This document shows positions 37,906 through 46,895 of a stretch of 64,000 bases of DNA, piece by piece; position 1 is the first letter of the stretch; each line of letters begins with the position of its first letter. The stretch lies in NCBI RefSeq assembly GCF_001612725.1, contig NZ_BDAZ01000046.1, positions 62,001 through 126,000 on the forward strand, given 5' to 3'. A program made the position numbers and the translations under genes. Source of the DNA: Nocardia anaemiae NBRC 100462 (GTDB lineage Bacteria > Actinomycetota > Actinomycetes > Mycobacteriales > Mycobacteriaceae). The notes beneath the pieces are model-generated. The model was not told where the DNA came from. It worked only from the letters and a program-made list of their open reading frames with translations, and ran no database searches.

Positions 37906-38865
37906 GTGTTGAAGAGGCTTCTGATCACCGCCAGCGCACTTGTCATCACCGCAGCAACGGCCGTCGGCTGCGGCAGCTCGGGAAGCGACCAGACCGTACT
38001 CGGGTTCTCCCAGGTCGGCGCCGAAAGCGGTTGGCGCACCGCGAATACGAAATCCATCCAGGACGCCGCGGCCGCAGCCGGAATACAGCTGAAATTCGCC
38101 GATGCCCAACAGAAACAGGAAAACCAGATCAAGGCGATCCGCACCTTCATCCAGCAACGCGTGGACGTCATCGCCTTCTCCCCCGTCGTCGCATCCGGAT
38201 GGGACACCGTCCTGAAGGAGGCCAAGGACGCCAAGATTCCGGTGATCCTCACCGACCGCGCGGTCGACTCGGCCGACACCTCGCTGTATGTAACCTTCCT
38301 CGGCTCGGATTTCGTCGAAGAGGGCCGCAGGGCGGCGAATTGGCTCGTCGACGCGACCAAGAATTCGAATGACACCGTGAATATCGCCGAACTGCAGGGC
38401 ACCACCGGATCCGCGCCCGCGACCGACCGGAAGAAGGGTTTCCAGGAGGTCATCGGCGCCGACCCGAAGTTCAAGATCATCGCATCGCAGACCGCGGAGT
38501 TCACTCGCGCGAAGGGTAAAGAGGTCATGCAGGCGTTCCTGGCCGCGCACCGGGATATCAACGTGCTCTACGCGCACAACGACGATATGGCGCTCGGCGC
38601 GATCCAGGCGATCGAAGAGGCCGGGCTGAAGCCGGGTAAGGACATCAAGATCATCTCGATCGACGGGACCCGAGATGCCTTCCAGGCCATGGCCGACGGC
38701 AAGATCAATGTGGTCGTCGAATGCAATCCGCTGCTCGGCCCGAAGCTGATGGACATCACCAAGGAGGTCGTGGCGGGTCACCCGACGCCCAAGCGGATCG
38801 TCACCGACGAGGGCGTCTACACCCAGGACCAGGCCGCCGCGGCGCTGCCCACCCGGACGTACTGA
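37906..38865 (+). CDS. ytfQ: sugar-binding lipoprotein, YtfQ-like (furanose-type)
   Basis: This 319-residue substrate-binding protein has the same length as E. coli YtfQ (318), which binds galactofuranose and other furanoses. The GTG at 37906 with GGGAG upstream starts a signal peptide ending in the lipobox AVGC (Cys22). YtfQ-like segments are LGFSQVGAESGWRTANTKSIQDAA, the ligand-binding FADAQQKQENQIKAIRTFI and DRAVDSADTSLYVTFLGSDF. In YtfQ the binding pocket is formed by these loops. It heads an operon with the ATPase and two permeases under a LacI operator. Confidence 0.88.
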   Translation: MLKRLLITASALVITAATAVGCGSSGSDQTVLGFSQVGAESGWRTANTKSIQDAAAAAGIQLKFADAQQKQENQIKAIRTFIQQRVDVIAFSPVVASGWDTVLKEAKDAKIPVILTDRAVDSADTSLYVTFLGSDFVEEGRRAANWLVDATKNSNDTVNIAELQGTTGSAPATDRKKGFQEVIGADPKFKIIASQTAEFTRAKGKEVMQAFLAAHRDINVLYAHNDDMALGAIQAIEEAGLKPGKDIKIISIDGTRDAFQAMADGKINVVVECNPLLGPKLMDITKEVVAGHPTPKRIVTDEGVYTQDQAAAALPTRTY

Positions 38866-38879
38866 GCCGGAGGGCGTGC

Positions 38880-40412
38880 ATGTCGGAGCCGACTGTCACA
38901 CCGGCACTTCGGATGTCGGGCATCGTCAAGCGTTTCGCGGGTGTCACCGCGCTGTCCGAGGTGGACCTGCGACTGTTCCCCGGCGAGATACACGCACTCG
39001 TCGGTGAGAACGGTGCGGGCAAATCCACCCTGATCAAGGTGCTCACCGGAATCCACGACGCCGACGCCGGGAGCATCGAACTCGACGGCCGCCCAGTGCG
39101 ATTCACCGGCCCGCAGCAGGCGCTGCGGGCCGGGGTGAGCACCGTCTATCAGGAAGTGAATCTGTGCCCGAATCTGTCGGTCGCGGAGAATATCTATATC
39201 GGACGGGAACCGCGGCGGGCCGGGTTGATCCGCTTCGCCGCTATGCGTCGCGATGCGGCCCGGCTGCTGGACAGACTGCATCTGAAAATCGATGTCGCTG
39301 CCCAACTGGGCTCGTATTCGCTTGCGGTGCAACAGCTTATCGCTATTGCCCGAGCCGTCGACCTGGATGCGAAGGTCCTCATCCTGGATGAGCCCACTTC
39401 GTCGCTGGATACCGGCGAGGTCGAGCAACTGTTCGCGGTGATGCGCAGGCTCGCCGCCGAGGGCGTGGCCATCGGGTTCGTCACCCACTTCCTCGATCAG
39501 ATCTTCGAGATCTGCGACCGAGCCACCGTGCTGCGCAACGGAACCCTGGTCGGTGAGTATCCGGTGGCGCAGCTGACCCAGAAGGATCTCATCGCGCACA
39601 TGCTCGGTACCGCGCTGAGCACGCTCGACGAGATCGAACACGAGAAACCGGATCCCGAGGTGGTGGCGCGGCACGAACCGCTGCTGCAGGCCACCGGGAT
39701 CGGCGGGCGACGCAATTCCGTCGCGCCGTTCGATCTCACTGTCCGCGACGGCGAGGTGGTCGGATTGGCCGGGCTGCTCGGCTCCGGTCGCACCGAGGTG
39801 GCACGGCTGCTCTTCGGTGCCGACCGCGCGTCCACCGGGGATCTGCGCGTGTCCGGAGCACCGACGGCACTGCGCTCCCCACGCACCGCGATCGACCATC
39901 GGATCGCCTTCTGCCCCGAGGACCGCAAATCCCAGGGCCTGATTCTCGACCTGTCGGTGCGCGACAATATCGTGCTCGCGGTCCAAGCCGCGCGCGGCTG
40001 GGCCCGACCGCTGTCCGCGCGCAAGCGTGACGAACTCGTCGCCGGGTACATCACGTCGCTGCGGATCGTCCCAGCCGACCCGGATACGCCGGTGAAATTC
40101 CTCAGCGGCGGCAACCAGCAGAAGGTGCTGCTGGCCCGCTGGCTGGCCACCCGGCCGAAACTGCTGATCCTCGACGAGCCGACCCGCGGCATCGATATCG
40201 GTGCCAAGGCGGAAATCCAGCGGCTGGTCATCTCGCTGTCCGAGGAGGGTATGTCGGTGCTGTTCATCTCCGCCGAACTCGAGGAAGTGCTGCGGCTGAG
40301 TCACAAGGTGGCGATCCTGCGCGATCGGCGGCTGGTCGCCGAACTGGTCAACGATGCCACCTTGACGATGGACCGCCTCACCGAAACCATTGCGAGCGGG
40401 GCGATTTCATGA
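38880..40412 (+). CDS. ytfR: sugar ABC transporter ATPase, YtfR-like
   Basis: This 510-residue double ATPase supplies energy to the second importer. The first domain has Walker A GENGAGKST and Walker B LILDEPTSSLD, with a weak signature YSLAVQQLIAIARAV. The second has LLGSGRTE instead of a Walker A but an intact FLSGGNQQKVLLARWL and LILDEPTRGID. The start is the ATG at 38880; an open stretch upstream lies inside the ytfQ-like gene. It overlaps the next gene by four bases. Confidence 0.9.
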   Translation: MSEPTVTPALRMSGIVKRFAGVTALSEVDLRLFPGEIHALVGENGAGKSTLIKVLTGIHDADAGSIELDGRPVRFTGPQQALRAGVSTVYQEVNLCPNLSVAENIYIGREPRRAGLIRFAAMRRDAARLLDRLHLKIDVAAQLGSYSLAVQQLIAIARAVDLDAKVLILDEPTSSLDTGEVEQLFAVMRRLAAEGVAIGFVTHFLDQIFEICDRATVLRNGTLVGEYPVAQLTQKDLIAHMLGTALSTLDEIEHEKPDPEVVARHEPLLQATGIGGRRNSVAPFDLTVRDGEVVGLAGLLGSGRTEVARLLFGADRASTGDLRVSGAPTALRSPRTAIDHRIAFCPEDRKSQGLILDLSVRDNIVLAVQAARGWARPLSARKRDELVAGYITSLRIVPADPDTPVKFLSGGNQQKVLLARWLATRPKLLILDEPTRGIDIGAKAEIQRLVISLSEEGMSVLFISAELEEVLRLSHKVAILRDRRLVAELVNDATLTMDRLTETIASGAIS

Positions 40413-41443
40413 CGATCATCCGAAACCATCTGTTCTGGCCCGCGGCCGCGCTCATCGCACTGCTGATCGTCAACGTCGCGTTCACGCCCGGCTTCCTCTC
40501 GGTCCGCATCCAGGACGGACACCTCTACGGCAGCCTGATCGACATCCTGCGCTACGGCGCACCACTGGTGCTGATCTCGCTCGGCATGACGCTGGTCATC
40601 GCGACGCGCGGCATCGACCTGTCGGTCGGCACGGTCGTGGCGATCGCGGGTGCGCTGGCCTGTCTGCACATCAGCAATATGCCGGATCAGGCCGATGCCG
40701 GAGGTGTCGTCATCGCCGTGCTGATCGCGTTGGGCGTGGCGGTGGCGCTCGGGTTGTGGAACGGGCTGCTGGTGGCGCGCTTCGGGATTCAGCCGATCGT
40801 GGCGACGTTGATCCTGATGGTGGCCGGACGTGGTGTCGCACAGCTGATTACCTCGGGACAGATCATCACGGTCAACAGTCCGCCGTACAAGGTCATCGGT
40901 GGTGGCTATCTACTCGGGTTGCCGGTGCCCGTCCTGGTCGCCGCCGCCGTGTTCGTCGGGCTGGCGATGTTGTTGCGGCGCAGTGCGCTCGGGCTGCTGT
41001 TGGAATCGGTTGGCGGCAACGCCGAGGCGGCGCGTTTGGTCGGCATCCGGGCGGGTGGTCTGATCGTCGCCGCGTACGCGGTCTGTGCGTGCTGCGCGGC
41101 GATCGCGGGGCTGATGATCAGTTCGAATGTCTCTGCGGCGGACGGTAATAACGCCGGATTGTGGATCGAACTCGATGCGATTCTCGCGGTCGTCATCGGA
41201 GGTACCGCGCTGACCGGTGGACGCTTTCAGCTCGGCGGCACCGTGCTCGGAGCGCTGGTGATCCAGACGCTCACCACCACGATCTACACCGTCGGGGTGC
41301 CACCGGAGACGACGCTGGTCTCCAAGGCGGTCGTGGTGATCGCGGTGTGCCTGATCCAGTCACCGGCGTTCCGCGCCAAGGTTTTCCGCCGTCGCCGTCA
41401 ACCGGTCGGCACCCCATCGACACCGTCGGAGGCGACCATATGA
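40409..41443 (+). CDS. ytfT: sugar ABC transporter permease 1, YtfT-like
   Basis: This 344-residue inner-membrane permease of the RbsC family has the core signature TRGIDLSVGTVVAIAGALA (about residue 68) and GGNAEAARLVGIRAG before the last helices. Like YtfT it is followed by a second, different permease, so the importer uses a heterodimeric channel. Overlaps by ATGA on both sides tie it tightly to its neighbours. Confidence 0.9.
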   Translation: MTIIRNHLFWPAAALIALLIVNVAFTPGFLSVRIQDGHLYGSLIDILRYGAPLVLISLGMTLVIATRGIDLSVGTVVAIAGALACLHISNMPDQADAGGVVIAVLIALGVAVALGLWNGLLVARFGIQPIVATLILMVAGRGVAQLITSGQIITVNSPPYKVIGGGYLLGLPVPVLVAAAVFVGLAMLLRRSALGLLLESVGGNAEAARLVGIRAGGLIVAAYAVCACCAAIAGLMISSNVSAADGNNAGLWIELDAILAVVIGGTALTGGRFQLGGTVLGALVIQTLTTTIYTVGVPPETTLVSKAVVVIAVCLIQSPAFRAKVFRRRRQPVGTPSTPSEATI

Positions 41444-42453
41444 ACGCGCTGACCGCGGCCGCGGCCAAGGCCCCTGTACTGCGCCGAACAACGATTCGCG
41501 GACACCGCAGCCGGTACATCCCGGTGCTGGCGACCGCGGCACTGTTCGCCGTTATCTACGGCGTCGGGGTGATCCGTTATCCGGCATTCGGCTACCCGCA
41601 GGTTTTCGTGAACCTGTTCATAGACAACGCCTTTCTGCTGGTCCTCGCCGTCGGGACGACCTTCGTGATCCTCACCGGCGGCATCGATCTGTCCGTCGGT
41701 GCGGTGCTGGCGCTGTCCACCGTGGTCTCGGCCTGGCTGGTGACCGTGCACGGGTGGCCGCCGCTGCTGGTCATGCCGCTGATGTTGGTCGGCGGCACGC
41801 TCTTCGGAGCCGCGATGGGCGCGGTCATCCACTACTTCGAGATCCAGCCGTTCATCGTGACGCTGGCCGGTATGTTCCTCGCGCGCGGGCTGGCCTATGT
41901 GATCAGCACGGATTCCATCACGATCACCGATCCGGTGTATACCGATCTGGCGCAGCGTCGATTCCGGCTCGGCGGGGATGTGTTCCTGACGGTCAGCATG
42001 ATCGTCGCGCTGGTGATCCTCGCCGCGGCGTTCGTCGTTCTGCACTACACCCGACTCGGTCGCACCGCGTATGCGATCGGCGGCAACGAACAGTCGGCGC
42101 TCATGATGGGGCTGCCGGTGGCCAGGACCAAGGTCGCCGTGTACGCGATCAGCGGCTTCTGCTCGGCACTCGCGGGCATCCTATTCACGCTCTACACCTT
42201 GTCCGGGTGGAGCCTGCACGCGGTCGGCATGGAACTCGACGCCATCGCCGCAGTCGTCATCGGCGGCACCCTGCTCACCGGCGGCTCCGGATTCGTCCTC
42301 GGCTCGGTACTCGGCGTCCTGACCCTCGGCGTAATCCAAACGATCATCAGCTTCGAAGGCACCCTGAGTTCCTGGTGGACCAAGATCTTCATCGGCGTCC
42401 TGCTACTCGCCTTCATCCTGCTGCAGCGCACGATCGGAACCCGCGACGGGTAA
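41440..42453 (+). CDS. yjfF: sugar ABC transporter permease 2, YjfF-like
   Basis: This 337-residue permease (E. coli YjfF has about 331) completes the four-gene furanose-type importer. Signatures are LTGGIDLSVGAVLALSTVVSAW and GGNEQSALMMGLPVARTKVAVY. The correct start is the ATG at 41440, overlapping the ytfT-like stop. An imperfect stem (GCACTTG/CAAGTGC at 42472-42515) after the stop may weakly end the operon. Confidence 0.9.
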   Translation: MNALTAAAAKAPVLRRTTIRGHRSRYIPVLATAALFAVIYGVGVIRYPAFGYPQVFVNLFIDNAFLLVLAVGTTFVILTGGIDLSVGAVLALSTVVSAWLVTVHGWPPLLVMPLMLVGGTLFGAAMGAVIHYFEIQPFIVTLAGMFLARGLAYVISTDSITITDPVYTDLAQRRFRLGGDVFLTVSMIVALVILAAAFVVLHYTRLGRTAYAIGGNEQSALMMGLPVARTKVAVYAISGFCSALAGILFTLYTLSGWSLHAVGMELDAIAAVVIGGTLLTGGSGFVLGSVLGVLTLGVIQTIISFEGTLSSWWTKIFIGVLLLAFILLQRTIGTRDG

Positions 42454-42615
42454 TGCCTCGAATGCCCAACGGCACTTGTCGCGTGTTTGCGCAGATTTAA
42501 CGCGCCCGCAAGTGCGGCACAACACGATCCGAACACTCTGGCAATACCGTGACTTTCGCATCTTCGATATCGACAGCGTCGTCTCCGAGTCATCAGCGAC
42601 AACATGGGAGCGCGT

Positions 42616-44169
42616 ATGACCAGCACGGACCAGACGGACCTCGACTATCTCCAATGCCACGAATCGGTTGCCGCCCAGTCGACGGCATCCGGCCCCGCTT
42701 CGGCCTGCCATCTCGATGTCCGGATCACGACACCGGGCGAACAGTACGCCGCGAGCCCGGATCGCATGGATTCCGTTGCGTCCGACGTCACTATCCCGCT
42801 GTCGAATGAATACCGGACGCCGCGGCAACTGAGTTCGCTCGACCTGCAACTGCTCGACGGCGAATCGCCCACTACGCCACTGCATGTCGGTGCGCTCACC
42901 GTGCTGGAGCCCGCCGCCGAGCCGCTGACCGTCGCGGCCGTGCGTCGGTTGATCGCCGATCGGCTGCCCATGCTCGCACCACTGCGGTGGCGATTGCGCA
43001 CCGTCCCGTTCGGCCTCGACCTGCCGTATTGGGAGGATTGCGCCCATATCGATCTCGGATATCACGTCCGCGAAACGCGCCTGCCCCACGAGGCGACCGA
43101 AGAACAACTGGCCGAGCTCGTTTCCCGCATGCACGCGATACCGCTGGACCGCACCCGCCCGCTCTGGGAATGCCGACTGATCTCGGGATTGCCCGATGGG
43201 CGCCAAGCGCTCTACACCAAGGTGCACCACGCGGTGATCGACGGCGTATCGGCGGCGGAAATCATGGCGGCACTGCTCGATGTCACGGCCGAGCCACACT
43301 CGGCACCGGTCCCCGCCGACGGGGTAAGCCTGCACCGCACCCCCGGTACCGCCGAAATGCTCGTTCGCAGTGTCCCGAACGCCCTCACCCGCCAGTCCGA
43401 CCGCGTGCGATCGTCGCTGCACATGGGTCCCACATTGCTGCGCACGCTGGCCGATATCGGGAAGAAGCACCCCGCGGTGCCGTTCAATGGCCCCACTACC
43501 GCCAATCGAAGTTTCGCGTACAGCTCGCTGTCGCTGGACGAGGTCAAGGCGGTGAAGAATAGCTTCGGCGGTACCGTCAACGATGTCGTCATGGCCCTGT
43601 GCACCTCGGCGCTGCGCCGATGGCTCATCGAACACGACGCACCGGCCGACCGGCCACTGCTGGCCGCCGTCCCGGCCTCCGTCCGCACCGCCGAACAACT
43701 CGGCACCGCCGGAAACCAGTTCTCGATCATGCTGTGCGAGTTGCCGATCGACGAACCCGAACCACAGCACCGGATGAAACTACTGCACAGCAACTTGCTC
43801 GAGGTGAAACAACGGTTCCGGTCCAACTCGCCGACTGTTCTGCACGAGGCCACATCGATGATCCCGCCGCTACTGCACGGCCTGGCCACCCGCACGCTGC
43901 TGCGGGTATCGGCGTCGGCGCTACCGCTGGCCAATGTGATCATCTCCAATGTGCCGGGACCACAGTTCCCGCTGTACGCCGTAGGCAGCCGAGTGAGCGC
44001 GAGCTACCCGGTCTCGGTGCTCACCGAACTCTCCGGCGGCCTCAATATCACCGTGATGTCTTACGACGGCCACCTCGACTTCGGCATCCTCGCCTGCCCC
44101 GACGCCGTGCCCGATGTGTGGGATATCGCCGATTACCTACGCGAGGCCCTCGCGGAGCTGCTCGATTAA
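42616..44169 (+). CDS. wax ester synthase/diacylglycerol acyltransferase (WS/DGAT)
   Basis: This 517-residue acyltransferase esterifies diacylglycerol or fatty alcohols with acyl-CoA to make storage lipid. The catalytic motif HHAVIDG (HHxxxDG) lies near residue 206. The second family motif NDVVMAL and the C-terminal NVIISNVPGPQFPLY are also present. The family usually begins near the segment LSSLDLQLLDGE, so there are some 65 extra residues at the N-terminus. The ATG at 42616 has GGGAG upstream; an internal ATG at 42766 is possible but lacks such a site. It stands alone between the sugar locus and a Uma2 gene. Confidence 0.88.
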   Translation: MTSTDQTDLDYLQCHESVAAQSTASGPASACHLDVRITTPGEQYAASPDRMDSVASDVTIPLSNEYRTPRQLSSLDLQLLDGESPTTPLHVGALTVLEPAAEPLTVAAVRRLIADRLPMLAPLRWRLRTVPFGLDLPYWEDCAHIDLGYHVRETRLPHEATEEQLAELVSRMHAIPLDRTRPLWECRLISGLPDGRQALYTKVHHAVIDGVSAAEIMAALLDVTAEPHSAPVPADGVSLHRTPGTAEMLVRSVPNALTRQSDRVRSSLHMGPTLLRTLADIGKKHPAVPFNGPTTANRSFAYSSLSLDEVKAVKNSFGGTVNDVVMALCTSALRRWLIEHDAPADRPLLAAVPASVRTAEQLGTAGNQFSIMLCELPIDEPEPQHRMKLLHSNLLEVKQRFRSNSPTVLHEATSMIPPLLHGLATRTLLRVSASALPLANVIISNVPGPQFPLYAVGSRVSASYPVSVLTELSGGLNITVMSYDGHLDFGILACPDAVPDVWDIADYLREALAELLD

Positions 44170-44204
44170 TACGCGGGTTCCGGCGCGACCACTACCATTG
44201 CGGC

Positions 44205-44858
44205 ATGTCCACTCCGCACCTCGAGCGGCCCGACCTCCCCGAGTACATGACCTGGGAGGAACTGGAACGACTTCCTGAAGAGATAGCCGACCAGATCGAG
44301 CTGTGGAACGGTCGCGTGGTCTGGCTTCGCCGCGGCCCAGGCGAACACCAGGTGTTCATGCGCCGATTGACCAACGCTTTCGAACGTTGCGCGCGCGAAG
44401 ACATGTCGGCACGTACCGCACATTGCTGGCGCGCCAATCTCGAGACCAATGTCTTCTTCGGGACGACCGGGAAGTCAGACTTCGTGACACCCGACTTCCT
44501 TGTGCACCGCTGTCTCGAATCCCCTTACCAGGACGTCCGCGCGAGCGACGTACTGCTCGTCGGCGAAGTGTTGTCCCCGTCCAATACCCAGTCCGATATG
44601 GAAGCGAAGAAAGCCCGCTACGCCAACGCGGGAATTGCCTGGTATTGGGAGGTCACCTTGGCCCGCGAGGCCAGCGCCATTGCGGTGGTTCGCGCGTACG
44701 CCCTCCAGACCACGCACGGCAGTCTCCCGGAAGGCGTCCACCCTCTGCGCCCGGCGAACTACCTTCTCATCGACGAGTGGACCCACGACAACCCCAACGG
44801 CATCGACTTCGAGTTCCCGTTCCCGATCACCATTCCCTGGACCGAACTCGAATACTGA
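44205..44858 (+). CDS. Uma2-family (DUF820) endonuclease-like protein
   Basis: The 217-residue protein has the PD-(D/E)XK nuclease-like fold of the Uma2 family, abundant in actinobacteria and cyanobacteria. Core features are YMTWEELERLPEEIADQIELWNGRVV, VTPDFLVHR and LLVGEVLSPSNTQSDMEAKKARYANAGIAWYWEV. In the last two, the Asp in VTPD, the Glu in GEVLSP and the Lys in EAKKARY are the likely metal/catalytic residues. Its role is not known; it may be part of a selfish or defence-related class. Confidence 0.85.
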   Translation: MSTPHLERPDLPEYMTWEELERLPEEIADQIELWNGRVVWLRRGPGEHQVFMRRLTNAFERCAREDMSARTAHCWRANLETNVFFGTTGKSDFVTPDFLVHRCLESPYQDVRASDVLLVGEVLSPSNTQSDMEAKKARYANAGIAWYWEVTLAREASAIAVVRAYALQTTHGSLPEGVHPLRPANYLLIDEWTHDNPNGIDFEFPFPITIPWTELEY

Positions 44859-45072
44859 TCGACATCAGCGGAGATCCGGCCGGACCGATGTGCTGTTCCG
44901 CGTAGCCGCAGAACAGCACATATCCCACCTACTCGTGACAACACCGCGAGACCACAATTGAATCCGACGTCAGTTTCAATTAATGTCGGAGCCGTACGGG
45001 ACTCGATCCCCTGAGGTCGGTGTTCCTGACGAACGCCCCGGTCAGCGCGCATGAACATGGAGGTCTCCGGTC
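44859..45072. other. intergenic region containing regulon operator A
   Basis: Between the Uma2 gene and the MDR reductase gene lie the 22-bp palindrome (listed separately) and a good GGAGG ribosome binding site at 45059-45063. A short stem near 44889-44917 (GTGCTGTTC/GAACAGCAC) is probably the terminator of the Uma2 gene. Confidence 0.5.
44958..44979. promoter_or_regulatory. TetR-type operator A (22-bp palindrome, centre GACGTC)
   Basis: TTGA and TTCAA ends flank a central GACGTC; 9 of 11 base pairs match across the dyad. It is 93 bases upstream of the MDR reductase gene that begins the HAD-ACAD-APH operon. Three further copies are at 53016, 53865 and 58350. Confidence 0.75.
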
Positions 45073-46086
45073 GTGAAGAGCCGAGAGGTACATCTGGTGG
45101 CCAGGCCCACCGGCGAACCCGCATCATCCGATTTCCGGATGGTCACCACGGATGTTCCGGATCCGGGCAGCGGGCAGTTGCTGGTTCGCAACGACTGGAT
45201 GTCCGTCGATCCCTATATGCGCAACCGCATGAACGACGTGAAGTCCTACATCCCCCCGTTCCGGCTCGACAAGCCGATGGACGGCGGCGCGGTAGGTACC
45301 GTCGTCGCCTCGGGCGTACCGGGAATCGAAGTCGGCGCGACCGTGCTGCACGATCTCGGCTGGCGGGAGTACGCGCTGCTGGAGGCGCGGCAGGCGCGCG
45401 TGGTCGACACCGCGCTGGCCCCGGGCGAGGCCTACCTCGGCCCGCTCGGCATCCCAGGGCTGACGGCGTATGTGGGACTGAAGGAAATCGCGCCGGTCCG
45501 GCCGGGTGATGTCGTCTTCATCTCGGGTGCGGCGGGCGCTGTCGGTCTGGCCGCGTGCCGGGTGGCCAGACACTTCGGCGCGTCCAGGATCATCGGGTCG
45601 GCGGGCGGTCCGGAGAAGGCACGGCGGCTGGTCGAGGAATTCGGCTACGACGCCGCGATCGACTACCGGGCGGGCAGCCTCGGGAAACGGTTGCGCGAGG
45701 CGGCCCCGGACGGCATCGACGTCTACTTCGACAATGTCGGCGGCGACCATTTGCAGGCGGCGATCGCTGCGATGCGCGACTTCGGCCGCATCGCACTGTG
45801 CGGAGCCGTGGCCGGGTACAACGCCGAAACTCCGCCGCCCGGCCCGAAGAATCTGGCGCTGGCGGTGGTTCGCCGACTGTCGTTGCGCGGCTTCATCGTT
45901 ACCGACCACAGTGACCTGGCACCGGAATACGCGACGCTCGCGGCGGACTGGGTGCGCGACGGTAGTCTCCGCGTCCCCACCACGGTGCTGACCGGTATCG
46001 ATAACGCCGTCGATGCCCTCCTCGGCCTGCTGCGCGGTGCCAATACCGGCAAGATGCTGGTCCGGCTGAATGCCGAGGCGAACTGA
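45073..46086 (+). CDS. MDR-family NADPH-dependent double-bond/quinone reductase (PTGR/CurA-like)
   Basis: This 337-residue zinc-free medium-chain reductase probably reduces an alpha,beta-unsaturated carbonyl with NADPH. The Rossmann motif is FISGAAGAVGLAACRVA (about residue 150), and the N-terminal segment VSVDPYMRNRMND-like (here MSVDPYMRNRM) is typical of prostaglandin reductase/CurA relatives. The start is a GTG at 45073 after GGAGG. It is the first gene of the five-gene operon under operator A and overlaps the next gene by one base. Confidence 0.85.
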   Translation: MKSREVHLVARPTGEPASSDFRMVTTDVPDPGSGQLLVRNDWMSVDPYMRNRMNDVKSYIPPFRLDKPMDGGAVGTVVASGVPGIEVGATVLHDLGWREYALLEARQARVVDTALAPGEAYLGPLGIPGLTAYVGLKEIAPVRPGDVVFISGAAGAVGLAACRVARHFGASRIIGSAGGPEKARRLVEEFGYDAAIDYRAGSLGKRLREAAPDGIDVYFDNVGGDHLQAAIAAMRDFGRIALCGAVAGYNAETPPPGPKNLALAVVRRLSLRGFIVTDHSDLAPEYATLAADWVRDGSLRVPTTVLTGIDNAVDALLGLLRGANTGKMLVRLNAEAN

Positions 46087-46895
46087 TGCGCGTGCAGAAC
46101 ACCATCGCGATCGTGACCGGCGCCGCGGGCGGCATCGGTGCGGCCATCGCGCAACGCCTGCTCGAACACGGCGCCAGGGTCCTGATCACCGACCGCGACG
46201 CGGACCGGCTCGCGACGACGACACGGCAATTGGCCGAGGCATTTCCTGACGATGTGTCCGGCCAGGCGGGTGACGCCGCATCCGAATCCGATCTGCGCAA
46301 GCTCATCGACACGGCCACAACAGAATTCGGCCCCGTCGACATGTTCTTCGCGAACGCCGGTGTCGGCGGCGGCCCCGGCTTGGACGCCACCGACGCGCAG
46401 TGGGAACAAGCACTGGAGGTCAACGCACTTGCGCACGTGCGGGCGGCGCGCTTGCTAGTCCCCGGCTGGCTGGAGCGCGGTAGCGGCTACTTCGTGAGCA
46501 CCGCATCGGCGGCGGGGCTGCTCACCCAGATCGGTTCGGCCACCTACACCGTCTCCAAGCACGCAGCGGTCGGCTTCGCCGAATGGCTGGCAGTGACCTA
46601 CGGGGATCTGGGTGTGCGGGTCAGCTGTCTGTGTCCGATGGGTGTCGATACCGCCCTGCTCACCGGGCTCGGCACGGACGGCGGATCCGCCGGTGACCTG
46701 GCCACCCGGGCCGTCACCGGAGCCGGGGCGGTGCTGGCTCCCCTCGATGTGGCCGATCGGGTGATCGAGGCGATCGAGGCCGAACGTTTCCTCGTGCTGC
46801 CACATCCGGAAGTCCGAGAATTCCTGCAGCGCAAGGCTTCCGACCACGACCGGTGGATCGCTGGCATGCAGCGGTATCGGCGGTCGCTGTCATGA
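46086..46895 (+). CDS. short-chain dehydrogenase/reductase
   Basis: This 269-residue SDR has the cofactor motif TGAAGGIGAAI (residues 12-22), NAGVGGG, and the catalytic Ser-Tyr-Lys in VSTASAAGLLTQIGSATYTVSKHA. Arg residues after the second strand suggest NADP use, but this is weak. Its start overlaps the stop of the reductase gene (TGATG) and its own stop overlaps the HAD gene (ATGA), so the operon is translationally coupled. It probably oxidises or reduces a hydroxy/keto intermediate of the pathway. Confidence 0.87.
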   Translation: MRVQNTIAIVTGAAGGIGAAIAQRLLEHGARVLITDRDADRLATTTRQLAEAFPDDVSGQAGDAASESDLRKLIDTATTEFGPVDMFFANAGVGGGPGLDATDAQWEQALEVNALAHVRAARLLVPGWLERGSGYFVSTASAAGLLTQIGSATYTVSKHAAVGFAEWLAVTYGDLGVRVSCLCPMGVDTALLTGLGTDGGSAGDLATRAVTGAGAVLAPLDVADRVIEAIEAERFLVLPHPEVREFLQRKASDHDRWIAGMQRYRRSLS

